51,751 nt of DNA from Verrucomicrobiota bacterium (GTDB lineage: Bacteria; Verrucomicrobiota; Verrucomicrobiia; Chthoniobacterales; SZAS-18), in NCBI GenBank assembly GCA_019241085.1, contig JAFAXH010000123.1, positions 1-51,751 on the forward strand. The letters run 5' to 3'. Each line of letters opens with the position of its first letter. Position 1 is the first letter of the stretch. Shown one piece after another: positions 36,740 through 44,458 of this stretch. Below the pieces are notes generated by a model that had not been told where the DNA came from, did no database searches, and saw only the letters and a list, made by a program, of their open reading frames with translations. The position numbers and the translations under genes are program-made.

Positions 36740-39172
36740 ATGCTCGCTTTTTTCCAAGACCTCCGCTACGCCGGGCGGCTGTTCCGCAACAACCCCGGCT
36801 TCACCGCGGTCGCCGTCGTCGCCATCGCGCTCGGCGTGGCGACGGCGACGACGATGTTCACGTTTTTCAACGCGATCTTGTTGAAGCCAAATCCGTGGCT
36901 CGCCGACGAGAGCCGGCTCGTCTCGGTCAAAACGTTTCTCGAACGCGACCGCGGCCTCGACCTGCCATTTTCGCAGCCCAATTTTCTCGACCTGCGCGCG
37001 CAGTCGCACACGCTCAGCGGCGTGTTCCTGCACATGGACCGCACCGTCATCCTCGCGGGCGGTCCGCAGCCTGATCGCCTGCTCGGCTCGTCGATTTCCG
37101 CCAACGGTTTCCAAGTGCTCGGCGTGCAACCCGTCCTGGGCCGGCGCTTTGGTGCGGACGAAGAGAAGGACAAGGCGGCGCCCGTGGCCTTGCTCAGCTA
37201 CGGGCTGTGGCAGCGGCGTTTCGCCGGCAACGCGGCCGTGGTCGGCCAGCACGTCGTGCTCAACGGCGAGCCGGTCACGATTGTCGGCGTGATGCCCGAG
37301 GGCTTCCGTTTTCCCGAGCAGACGGATTTATGGCTGCCGTTGCACTATGACCACGAGGAAAAGGAGCGCGGCGGGTTCGCCTTTCCCGTTTGGGGCCGCC
37401 TCGCGCCGGGCGTCACGCTGGCGCAGGCGCAGGCGGAGATGGACGTGATCGCCAAACGGCTCGTCGAAGCGCACCCGGAGATCAACGCCGGCCTCGGCGT
37501 GCGTCTCGTGCCGATGCGCGAGGAACAAACCGCCGACGTGCGCCGCTTGCTGCACCTGCTCGTCGGCGCGGTGATCTTCGTCCAGCTCATCGCCTGCGCG
37601 AACGTCGCCAACCTGCTGCTGGTCAAAGCCGCGGGCCGCGCGCGCGAGCTGGCGGTGCGCGCGGCGCTCGGCGCGAGCGGGCGGCGCATCGTGCAACAAG
37701 TCTTGACGGAGAGCCTCCTGCTCGGCGCCGTCGGCGGCTGCCTGGGCGTCATCGGCAGCCTGTGGGGCGTGGACCTCGTGCGCGCCAGCGTGCCGGTGGA
37801 GCTGCCGTATTGGTTGAAATTCCAGACCGACTGGCGCGTGCTGCTCTTCGCCTTCGTCGTCGTGTGCGGCGCGGGCGTTTTGTCCGGCTTGCTGCCGGCC
37901 TGGCAGGCGTCGCGGCCGGACCTGAATCACGATCTCAAGGAAGGCAGCCGCGGCGCCACCGGCGGCAGCACCGCGCGCCGCGTGCGTCACGGCCTCGTCA
38001 TCGGCCAGCTCGCGCTCGCGCTCGTGCTGCTCGTCGGCGCGGGCTTGATGGTGCGCAGCTTCGTGCAACTCCAGCACGCCGACATCGGCATCGACCCGCG
38101 GCACGTCCTGACGTTCCGCGTCGGCCTGCCGCCCACGCAGTTCAAGAACAAGGAGCACGTCCGCTTTTTTCACGATCTCGTGCCGCGCTTGCGAACCATC
38201 TCCGGCGTCGAATCGGCGGGCGTCATGCACACCCTGCCGTCGTCGGACATGTATTCGTTCAACGCCTTCCGCATCGAGGGCCGGCCGGAGCCGAAAAATC
38301 TGCTCGCAGCGCCGGCGTCCATGCGGCGTTTCGCCTCGCCGGGCATCTTCGAGACGCTGCGCATCCCGCTGTTGCGCGGGCGGCTTTTCGATGAAAACGA
38401 CACGGCGGACGCGCCGCGCGTCGCCGTCGTGGACCGCGCGTTTGCCGAGGAAATTTTCCCCGGCGAAGACGCCATCGGCAAACATCTCCTGCCGCCCATG
38501 CTCGATCCCGAGGACAAGGAACCGCCGAAGGTTTTCACCATCGTCGGCATCGTCGGCAACGTCCGGCAACAGGTCGGCCACAAGCGATTGCCGGAGCGCT
38601 GCATCTGGATTCCGGCCGCGCAGGAACCGGACAGTTTCATGTATGGCGTCGTGCGGGTGCAGGGCGACCCGTTGAGCTACGTGCGCGCCGTGCAAGCCGC
38701 GGTCATGGCGACGCAGGCCGACATCCCGATCTATCGCGTGCAGTCGATGGAACAAGTCATCGCCCGCGCCTCCTGGCACCCGCGCTTTTTCAGCTTTCTG
38801 TTCGCTGCCTTCGCCGGCATCGCGCTGTTGCTGGCGGCCATCGGCATCTACGGCGTCATGGCCTACGCCGTGACGCAACGCACCGGCGAGATCGGCATCC
38901 GCATGGCGCTCGGCGCGCAACGCACCTGCGTGCTGCGGCTCATCGTCGGCCAGGGGCTGCGGCTCATCGTCATCGGCCTGACGCTCGGCGGCGCCGGGGC
39001 GCTGGTCTTGACGCGCCTGCTCTCCAGCCAGCTCTACGGCGTCGGCGCGGGCGACGTGCCGACGTTCATCTTCGTCTCCAGTCTGCTCGCGCTCGTGGCC
39101 GTGCTCGCCTGCCTGCTGCCGGCGCGCCGGGCGATGCGCATCGATCCCATCGAAGCGTTGCGCGAGGAATAG
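36740..39172 (+). CDS. Orphan duplicated FtsX-type ABC permease (ADOP-like)
   Basis: This 810-residue permease has the MacB/FtsX plan twice. The first half has a membrane segment at about 22-43 (GFTAVAVVAIALGVATATTMF), a MacB-type periplasmic domain (about 45-270), and three segments near 275-390. The second half repeats it, beginning with GLVIGQLALALVLLVGAGL and ending with three segments and the family end RRAMRIDPIEALREE. This is the arrangement of the so-called duplicated orphan permeases of Acidobacteria and related phyla. No ATPase gene is adjacent. It is the only gene in the window with a clear sigma-54 promoter, so it is likely under activator control. Confidence 0.88.
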   Translation: MLAFFQDLRYAGRLFRNNPGFTAVAVVAIALGVATATTMFTFFNAILLKPNPWLADESRLVSVKTFLERDRGLDLPFSQPNFLDLRAQSHTLSGVFLHMDRTVILAGGPQPDRLLGSSISANGFQVLGVQPVLGRRFGADEEKDKAAPVALLSYGLWQRRFAGNAAVVGQHVVLNGEPVTIVGVMPEGFRFPEQTDLWLPLHYDHEEKERGGFAFPVWGRLAPGVTLAQAQAEMDVIAKRLVEAHPEINAGLGVRLVPMREEQTADVRRLLHLLVGAVIFVQLIACANVANLLLVKAAGRARELAVRAALGASGRRIVQQVLTESLLLGAVGGCLGVIGSLWGVDLVRASVPVELPYWLKFQTDWRVLLFAFVVVCGAGVLSGLLPAWQASRPDLNHDLKEGSRGATGGSTARRVRHGLVIGQLALALVLLVGAGLMVRSFVQLQHADIGIDPRHVLTFRVGLPPTQFKNKEHVRFFHDLVPRLRTISGVESAGVMHTLPSSDMYSFNAFRIEGRPEPKNLLAAPASMRRFASPGIFETLRIPLLRGRLFDENDTADAPRVAVVDRAFAEEIFPGEDAIGKHLLPPMLDPEDKEPPKVFTIVGIVGNVRQQVGHKRLPERCIWIPAAQEPDSFMYGVVRVQGDPLSYVRAVQAAVMATQADIPIYRVQSMEQVIARASWHPRFFSFLFAAFAGIALLLAAIGIYGVMAYAVTQRTGEIGIRMALGAQRTCVLRLIVGQGLRLIVIGLTLGGAGALVLTRLLSSQLYGVGAGDVPTFIFVSSLLALVAVLACLLPARRAMRIDPIEALREE

Positions 39173-39193
39173 CGCGCGCAGGCGGCCCCCGCG

Positions 39194-39214
39194 GCGTTAA
39201 TCATTTTTTAACGC
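39194..39214. promoter_or_regulatory. GCGTTAA inverted repeat upstream of kdpA
   Basis: GCGTTAA-N7-TTAACGC lies 59 bases before the kdpA ATG and 21 bases after the permease stop codon. It could be an operator for kdp or a weak hairpin after the permease gene. KdpE sites known to me are AT-rich direct repeats, so it is not an obvious KdpE box. Confidence 0.4.
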
Positions 39215-39272
39215 TTCCAGCCGCCGCTTTAATTAGCGCTCCGCCGCGCTGCGGGCTGATGCTCCCGGCGTG

Positions 39273-40967
39273 ATGACGAACGCACGGGACGGATTGCAAC
39301 TGGCGCTGTTTCTCGCGGGCTTGCTCGCGCTGACGCCCTGGCTCGGCGGCTTCATGGCGCGGGTGTTCAACGGCGAGCGCCACGCGCTATCGCCGCTGCT
39401 GGGCTGGGCCGAGCGCGGCATCTATCGGCTCGGCGGCGTGGAGCCGGCGCGCGAGATGTCGTGGCAAAATTATCTCGGCGCGCTGCTCATTTTCAACGTC
39501 GCCGGCTGCCTGCTGCTGCTGGCGCAGTTGATGACGCAAGCCTGGCTGCCGCTGAATCCCGCGCACCTGCCGAATCTTCCCTTCCCGCTTGCGCTGAACA
39601 CGGCCGTGTCGTTCATGACGAACACCAACTGGCAGGCGTATGCCGGCGAGAACACGATGAGTTCGCTCACGCAAATGGCCGGCCTCGCGGTGCACAATTT
39701 CACCAGCGCCGCCACGGGCATCGCCGCCGCGCTCGCGCTCGTGCGTGGACTTGTTCGCAAACAAACGAACAACCTGGGAAATTTCTGGGTCGATCTTACC
39801 CGCGCCACACTCTACGTCCTGCTACCGCTCTCGCTGCTCTTCGCGCTCGCGCTCGCGCAACAGGGCGTGCCGCAAACGCTCGGCGCGAACGTGGACGCGA
39901 CCACGCTCGAAGGCGCGACACAGACGATCCCGCTCGGCCCGGTCGCCTCGCAAATCGCCATCAAACAACTCGGCACCAACGGCGGCGGCTTCTACGGCCA
40001 GAACAGCGCGCATCCCTTCGAGAACCCGACGCCACTGACGAATTTTTTAGAAATCCTCACCATCTTCGCGATCCCGTCGGCGCTCGTTTTCATGTTCGGC
40101 GCGATGACCGGCGACCGCCGCCAGGGCTGGACGATCTGGGCCGCGATGTGCGCGCTCTTTCTCGCCGGCTTCGCGGTGCTCTGGTGGGCGGAGTTGCAAC
40201 CGAACCCGGTCGCCGGCCTGCCGGTTTCGCTCGAAGGAAAAGAAGTCCGCTTCGGCCAGTTCGGCACCGCGCTCTTCGCCACGGTGACGACCGACGCCTC
40301 GTGCGGCGCGGTCAACGCGATGCACGACAGTTTTTCGCCCTTGGGCGGCCTCGTTCCGCTGCTCAACATGATGCTCGGCGAGATCATCTTCGGCGGCGTC
40401 GGCGCGGGACTCTACGGCATGTTGATGTTCGTGCTGCTCACCGTTTTCATCGCCGGCTTGATGGTCGGCCGCACGCCGGAATATCTCGGCAAAAAAATCG
40501 AAGCCGCCGAGATCCGCTGGGCCGTCGTCGCCGTGCTCGCGCCCGCCGTGGTCATCCTGCTCGGCAGCGCGGCGACGCTGCTTTATCCCGAGGCGCTCAA
40601 GAGCTTGAACAACGCGGGTCCGCACGGACTCAGCGAGACGCTTTACAGTTACGTTTCCGCCGCGGCGAACAACGGCAGCGCCTTCGCCGGGATCAACGCG
40701 AACACCGATTGGTTCAACTACACGCTGGCCGTCGTCATGTTCATTGGTCGCTTCGCCATCATCGTGCCCGTGCTCGCGATTGCCGGCGGCATGGCGCGCA
40801 AAAAAGCGTCGCCCCAAAGCGCCGGCACGTTCCCGACGACCGGCGCGACGTTCACCGGCTTGCTGCTCGCCGTGGTGCTGATCGTCGGCGCGCTCACGTT
40901 TTTCCCGGTGCTCTCGCTCGGCCCGATCATCGAACATTTCCTCATGCTGCAAGGCCGCGCGTTTTAA
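39273..40967 (+). CDS. kdpA: Potassium-transporting ATPase, potassium-binding subunit KdpA
   Basis: KdpA holds the channel-like selectivity filter of the Kdp pump. The 564-residue protein has about ten hydrophobic segments and filter-like loops, including TNTNWQAYAGENTMS, TNGGGFYGQNSAHPFENPT and ANNGSAFAGI, which carry the conserved Gly residues. The start ATG at 39273 is one codon after an in-frame GTG. No kdpF is seen in the 100 bases before it. Unusually, kdpB does not follow directly: a toxin-antitoxin pair lies on the opposite strand between them. Confidence 0.96.
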   Translation: MTNARDGLQLALFLAGLLALTPWLGGFMARVFNGERHALSPLLGWAERGIYRLGGVEPAREMSWQNYLGALLIFNVAGCLLLLAQLMTQAWLPLNPAHLPNLPFPLALNTAVSFMTNTNWQAYAGENTMSSLTQMAGLAVHNFTSAATGIAAALALVRGLVRKQTNNLGNFWVDLTRATLYVLLPLSLLFALALAQQGVPQTLGANVDATTLEGATQTIPLGPVASQIAIKQLGTNGGGFYGQNSAHPFENPTPLTNFLEILTIFAIPSALVFMFGAMTGDRRQGWTIWAAMCALFLAGFAVLWWAELQPNPVAGLPVSLEGKEVRFGQFGTALFATVTTDASCGAVNAMHDSFSPLGGLVPLLNMMLGEIIFGGVGAGLYGMLMFVLLTVFIAGLMVGRTPEYLGKKIEAAEIRWAVVAVLAPAVVILLGSAATLLYPEALKSLNNAGPHGLSETLYSYVSAAANNGSAFAGINANTDWFNYTLAVVMFIGRFAIIVPVLAIAGGMARKKASPQSAGTFPTTGATFTGLLLAVVLIVGALTFFPVLSLGPIIEHFLMLQGRAF

Positions 40968-41228
40968 TCATTCGCGCAACAGCCTCTCGTATTCGTCATG
41001 ACCGCCGATCCAAAACCAGTGAATCGCGTCGCCCTGCACGCGTCCGAGCACTCGATAATCCAGGCCGACTCGGACCGACCAGACGTTCGGTTTGACTTGT
41101 TTAAAGCGCAGCGAGGGATGGCGTGGATCGTTTTTCCAGAGCCGGTAATTTTTTCGCGCCAGCGATTGGATCGAATCGGGAACATCGCGCCAATGCCGGA
41201 AAAACGGCTCGGCGAGAAAAGACCTCAT
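40968..41228 (-). CDS. Type II toxin of RelE/ParE type
   Basis: The 86-residue product is like small RelE/ParE-fold toxins: [38 protein letters not shown] and a C-terminal [15 protein letters not shown]. RelE-type toxins cut mRNA on the ribosome, ParE types act on gyrase; sequence alone does not separate them. It lies on the strand opposite to kdp, its stop codon directly abutting the kdpA stop at 40967, and it overlaps the antitoxin gene by an ATGA. The order antitoxin then toxin is common for type II modules. Confidence 0.85.
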   Translation of the reverse strand: MRSFLAEPFFRHWRDVPDSIQSLARKNYRLWKNDPRHPSLRFKQVKPNVWSVRVGLDYRVLGRVQGDAIHWFWIGGHDEYERLLRE

Positions 41229-41440
41229 GGCATCTCCGCGACGCGCCCGCAGGCGATGGCCTCGTCGGCTTCCGCGATCAACGCATCGAGCCTGCCCCCC
41301 CGCGCGTCGCGCTCAATTTCCGCGTCCCAAGCATCGGCGGCGCGCTCGCGCAGCCAGAGCGCGAGTTTTTGCACCTCTTCAGAAGGCAACTGCTCAATGG
41401 CGCGCTCAATCTCAACCAGCGTTTGCATCGCTGGCATCAT
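41225..41440 (-). CDS. Type II antitoxin partner
   Basis: The 71-residue product, [19 protein letters not shown] at its start, has a short helix pair and a C-terminal acidic helix ([19 protein letters not shown]) that would wrap the toxin. It resembles DUF2281/addiction-module antitoxins from memory. The start is ATG 41440, or ATG 41428 (MQTLVEIE); both are in frame. Its stop overlaps the toxin start (ATGA), so the two are translated together. With the toxin it fills almost the whole kdpA-kdpB gap. Confidence 0.78.
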   Translation of the reverse strand: MMPAMQTLVEIERAIEQLPSEEVQKLALWLRERAADAWDAEIERDARGGRLDALIAEADEAIACGRVAEMP

Positions 41441-41491
41441 GCCATTTTTCCCGTGCGAAAACAACCGCGCCGCACTTTCCAATTTTTCAAA

Positions 41492-43579
41492 ATGAGCATA
41501 AAACTGAAATCCTCGCTCCTCGCTCCCGCGCTGCTCCGGCCGGCGGTTTTTGATTCCATCAAAAAACTCGATCCGCGCGTGCAATGGCGCAATCCGGTGA
41601 TGTTCGTCGTGCTCGTCGGCTCGGTGCTCACGACGTTTTTCACCGTCGCGCATTGCAACAGTTTCCACCTGCAGCTCACGCTCTGGCTGTGGTTCACGCT
41701 GCTGTTCGCCAACTTCGCCGAAGCGATGGCCGAAGGCCGCGGCAAGGCGCAGGCGGCGACCTTGCGCAAGATGCGCACGACCACGAACGCGCGCCGGCTG
41801 TTACAACAAAATGGACACGAGGAAAAAATCGCCGCCGGCGAGTTGCGGCGCGGCGACCGCGTCGTGTGCGAAGCCGGTGACATCATCCCTGGCGACGGCG
41901 AGGTGATCGAAGGCATCGCCAGCGTGGACGAATCCGCCATCACCGGCGAATCTGCGCCGGTCATCCGCGAGAGCGGCGGCGACCGCAGCGCCGTCACTGG
42001 CGGCACGCGCGTGCTCAGCGACCGCATTGTCATCCGCATCACGAGCGAGCAGGGCAACACTTTCATTGATCGCATGATCGCGCTGGTCGAAGGCGCGCGG
42101 CGGCAAAAAACTCCGAACGAAATCGCGCTCGGCATCCTGCTCGTCAGCCTCACCGCGTTGTTCGTGCTCGCCGTGTTCACGCTGCCGGCGTTCGCGCGTT
42201 ACTCCGAATCCACGGCGGGCCAGACGAACGCCGTCAACGTCTCGCTGCCCGTGCTCATCGCGCTGCTCGTCTGCCTCATTCCCACGACCATCGGCGGCCT
42301 GCTCAGCGCCATCGGCATCAGCGGCATCGACCGGCTTGTGCGCCGCAACGTGCTCGCCACTTCCGGCCGCGCCGTCGAAGCCGCCGGCGACATCGACGTG
42401 CTCCTGCTCGACAAGACCGGCACGATCACGATGGGCAACCGCATGGCCGTCGCGTTCCATCCCGCGCCGGGCGTCGAGACCGGCTACCTCGCCGCCGCCG
42501 CGCAGCTCGCCTCGCTCGCCGACGAGACGCCGGAAGGCCGCTCGGTCGTCGTTTTAGCCAAGGAAAAATTCGGCCTGCGCGCGCGCGAAATGCACGAGCT
42601 GCACGCGACCTTCGTGCCCTTCACCGCGCAAACGCGCATGAGCGGCGTCGAGGTTCCGGCGCATGGCGAATCCCCGGCCGTCAGCATCCGCAAAGGCGCG
42701 GCGCAGGCGGTGCAAAATCACGTCGCGTCGCGCGGCGGCATTTATCCCGACGCGGTCGCGGGCGTCGTCGATGAAATTTCCAAGCGCGGCGGCACGCCGC
42801 TCGTCGTCGCCGAGGATGCGCGCACCCTCGGCGTCATCGAATTGAAAGACGTGGTCAAAGGCGGCATCAAGGAACGCTTCGCGCAGTTGCGCAAAATGGG
42901 CATCCGCACCGTGATGATCACCGGCGACAACGCGCTCACCGCCGCCGCGATTGCCGCCGAGGCCGGCGTCGATGATTTCATGGCGCAGGCGACGCCCGAG
43001 GACAAGCTGCGCCGCATCCGCGCCGAGCAGGCGCAAGGCCGGCTCGTCGCGATGACCGGCGACGGCACGAACGACGCGCCGGCTTTGGCGCAAGCCGACG
43101 TTGGCGTAGCGATGAACACCGGCACGCAGGCCGCGCGCGAAGCCGGCAACATGGTCGATCTCGACAGCAACCCGACGAAGCTCATCGAGATCGTGGAAAT
43201 CGGAAAACAATTGCTCATGACGCGCGGCGCGCTGACGACCTTTTCCATCGCCAACGACGTGGCAAAATACTTCGCCATTTTGCCCGCGATGTTCGGCGCG
43301 CTGTATCTCGCCGCAGGCGCGTCGGAAGGTCCGCTCGCCGCGCTGAACGTCATGCGTCTGCACAGCGCGGATTCGGCCATTTTGAGCGCGGTGATTTTCA
43401 ACGCGCTCATCATCATCGCGCTCATCCCGCTGGCGCTCGCCGGCGTGGCGTATCGCGCCGTTGGCGCCGCGCAAGTGCTTCAGCGCAACGTGCTCATTTA
43501 CGGCGTCGGCGGCGTCATCGCGCCGTTCATCGGCATCAAGCTCATCGACCTCGCGCTCGTTGCGCTGCACCTCGCGTAA
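41492..43579 (+). CDS. kdpB: Potassium-transporting ATPase, ATP-binding subunit KdpB
   Basis: KdpB is the P-type ATPase that powers the Kdp pump. The 695-residue protein has TGES in the actuator domain, the phosphorylated Asp307 in DKTGTIT, and the hinge [20 protein letters not shown]. Asp307 has the same number as in E. coli KdpB. The ATG at 41492 gives [15 protein letters not shown]. It is separated from kdpA by 524 bases holding the toxin-antitoxin pair on the other strand, so kdpB may need its own promoter or read through that region. Confidence 0.97.
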   Translation: MSIKLKSSLLAPALLRPAVFDSIKKLDPRVQWRNPVMFVVLVGSVLTTFFTVAHCNSFHLQLTLWLWFTLLFANFAEAMAEGRGKAQAATLRKMRTTTNARRLLQQNGHEEKIAAGELRRGDRVVCEAGDIIPGDGEVIEGIASVDESAITGESAPVIRESGGDRSAVTGGTRVLSDRIVIRITSEQGNTFIDRMIALVEGARRQKTPNEIALGILLVSLTALFVLAVFTLPAFARYSESTAGQTNAVNVSLPVLIALLVCLIPTTIGGLLSAIGISGIDRLVRRNVLATSGRAVEAAGDIDVLLLDKTGTITMGNRMAVAFHPAPGVETGYLAAAAQLASLADETPEGRSVVVLAKEKFGLRAREMHELHATFVPFTAQTRMSGVEVPAHGESPAVSIRKGAAQAVQNHVASRGGIYPDAVAGVVDEISKRGGTPLVVAEDARTLGVIELKDVVKGGIKERFAQLRKMGIRTVMITGDNALTAAAIAAEAGVDDFMAQATPEDKLRRIRAEQAQGRLVAMTGDGTNDAPALAQADVGVAMNTGTQAAREAGNMVDLDSNPTKLIEIVEIGKQLLMTRGALTTFSIANDVAKYFAILPAMFGALYLAAGASEGPLAALNVMRLHSADSAILSAVIFNALIIIALIPLALAGVAYRAVGAAQVLQRNVLIYGVGGVIAPFIGIKLIDLALVALHLA

Positions 43580-43605
43580 GCATTCAGCCGAAAAAAAAAT
43601 TTTTT

Positions 43606-43839
43606 ATGAAAACCACGCTCCTCGCCTGCACGCCCATCGAACTTTTCCGCGCCGCTTTCACGCCGACAGCACTGCGCGAAAATCTCGCTGCGCTGCTGCT
43701 GACTTCGCCGACAGCGTCGCCGCCATCGCCTCCGCCGGTGCCGCAGCCGGAACCGCCGAAAGAGCCGGACGAAATGGTTTATCCATACTGGACCTGGTTC
43801 CTGCCGAATCCCTGCGTGCCGGTGCAAAGATCGCGCTGA
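43606..43839 (+). CDS. Small protein of unknown function inside the kdp operon
   Basis: The 77-residue frame lies in the 270 bases between kdpB and kdpC. It has no membrane segment strong enough to be KdpF. The middle is Pro-rich (PSPPPVPQPEPPKEPDE) and the C-terminus has YPYWTWFLPNPCVP. The start codon is preceded by AAAAATTTTTT-ATGAAA, the same leader as kdpC has, which argues that both are translated. I recognise no family. It could be a small subunit or regulator of Kdp, or a chance frame, though the shared leader makes chance less likely. Confidence 0.55.
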   Translation: MKTTLLACTPIELFRAAFTPTALRENLAALLLTSPTASPPSPPPVPQPEPPKEPDEMVYPYWTWFLPNPCVPVQRSR

Positions 43840-43849
43840 AAAATTTTTT

Positions 43850-44395
43850 ATGAAACACCTCGTTCAATCGCTCCGCATGTTGGTCGTCTTCACGCTCTTG
43901 ACCGGCATGATTTATCCGCTCGTCGTCACCGGCCTGGCGCGCGCGTTGTTTCCCACCCAAAGCGCCGGCTCGCTCGTGTTCGACGCCGGCGGCAACCAAC
44001 CGGTCGGCTCCGCGCTGCTCGCGCAAAAATTCACGCAGCCAAAATACTTCTGGCCGCGACCGTCGGCGGGCGACTTCGCGACCCTGCCGAGCGGCGCGAG
44101 CAACAAAGGGCCGACGAGTGTTGATCTGGTCAAAGCCATCGCCGACAACCGCGAAAAATTCGGCGCCGCCGCGCCGGTCGATTTGCTCACGGCGAGCGGC
44201 AGCGGCCTCGATCCACACGTCAGCCCCGCAGCCGCTTTGCTTCAGGCTGCGCGCGTGGCCGACACGCGAAAAATTCCGCGCGAGCGGATCGAAGCGCTGG
44301 TGAAAAAATTCATCGAGCCGCCGCAGCTCGGCTTGTTCGGCGAGCCGCGGGTAAACGTGCTCCTGCTCAACCGCGCGCTGGACGAAATGCGCTGA
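43850..44395 (+). CDS. kdpC: Potassium-transporting ATPase subunit KdpC
   Basis: KdpC is the small, single-span subunit needed for ATP use by the Kdp complex. The 181-residue product has an N-terminal membrane segment (MLVVFTLLTGMIYPLVVTGLA), then QPVGSALLAQKFTQPKYFWPRPS and GSGLDPHVSPAAALLQAARVA, both usual KdpC motifs. The ATG at 43850 is preceded by an A/T-rich leader. It follows the small unknown gene by 10 bases and precedes kdpD by 63 bases. Confidence 0.95.
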   Translation: MKHLVQSLRMLVVFTLLTGMIYPLVVTGLARALFPTQSAGSLVFDAGGNQPVGSALLAQKFTQPKYFWPRPSAGDFATLPSGASNKGPTSVDLVKAIADNREKFGAAAPVDLLTASGSGLDPHVSPAAALLQAARVADTRKIPRERIEALVKKFIEPPQLGLFGEPRVNVLLLNRALDEMR

Positions 44396-44458
44396 TGGCT
44401 TCCGGGCTGGCCACCGGCCGGGGTGCGCCGTTATCGTGAGGCGTCGCCGCATTTTTCC

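Noticed and set aside
39173..39272. kdpF or an ydaO-type (c-di-AMP) riboswitch before kdpA
   Set aside because: No short hydrophobic frame is found in the 100 bases, and the gap is too short for that riboswitch.
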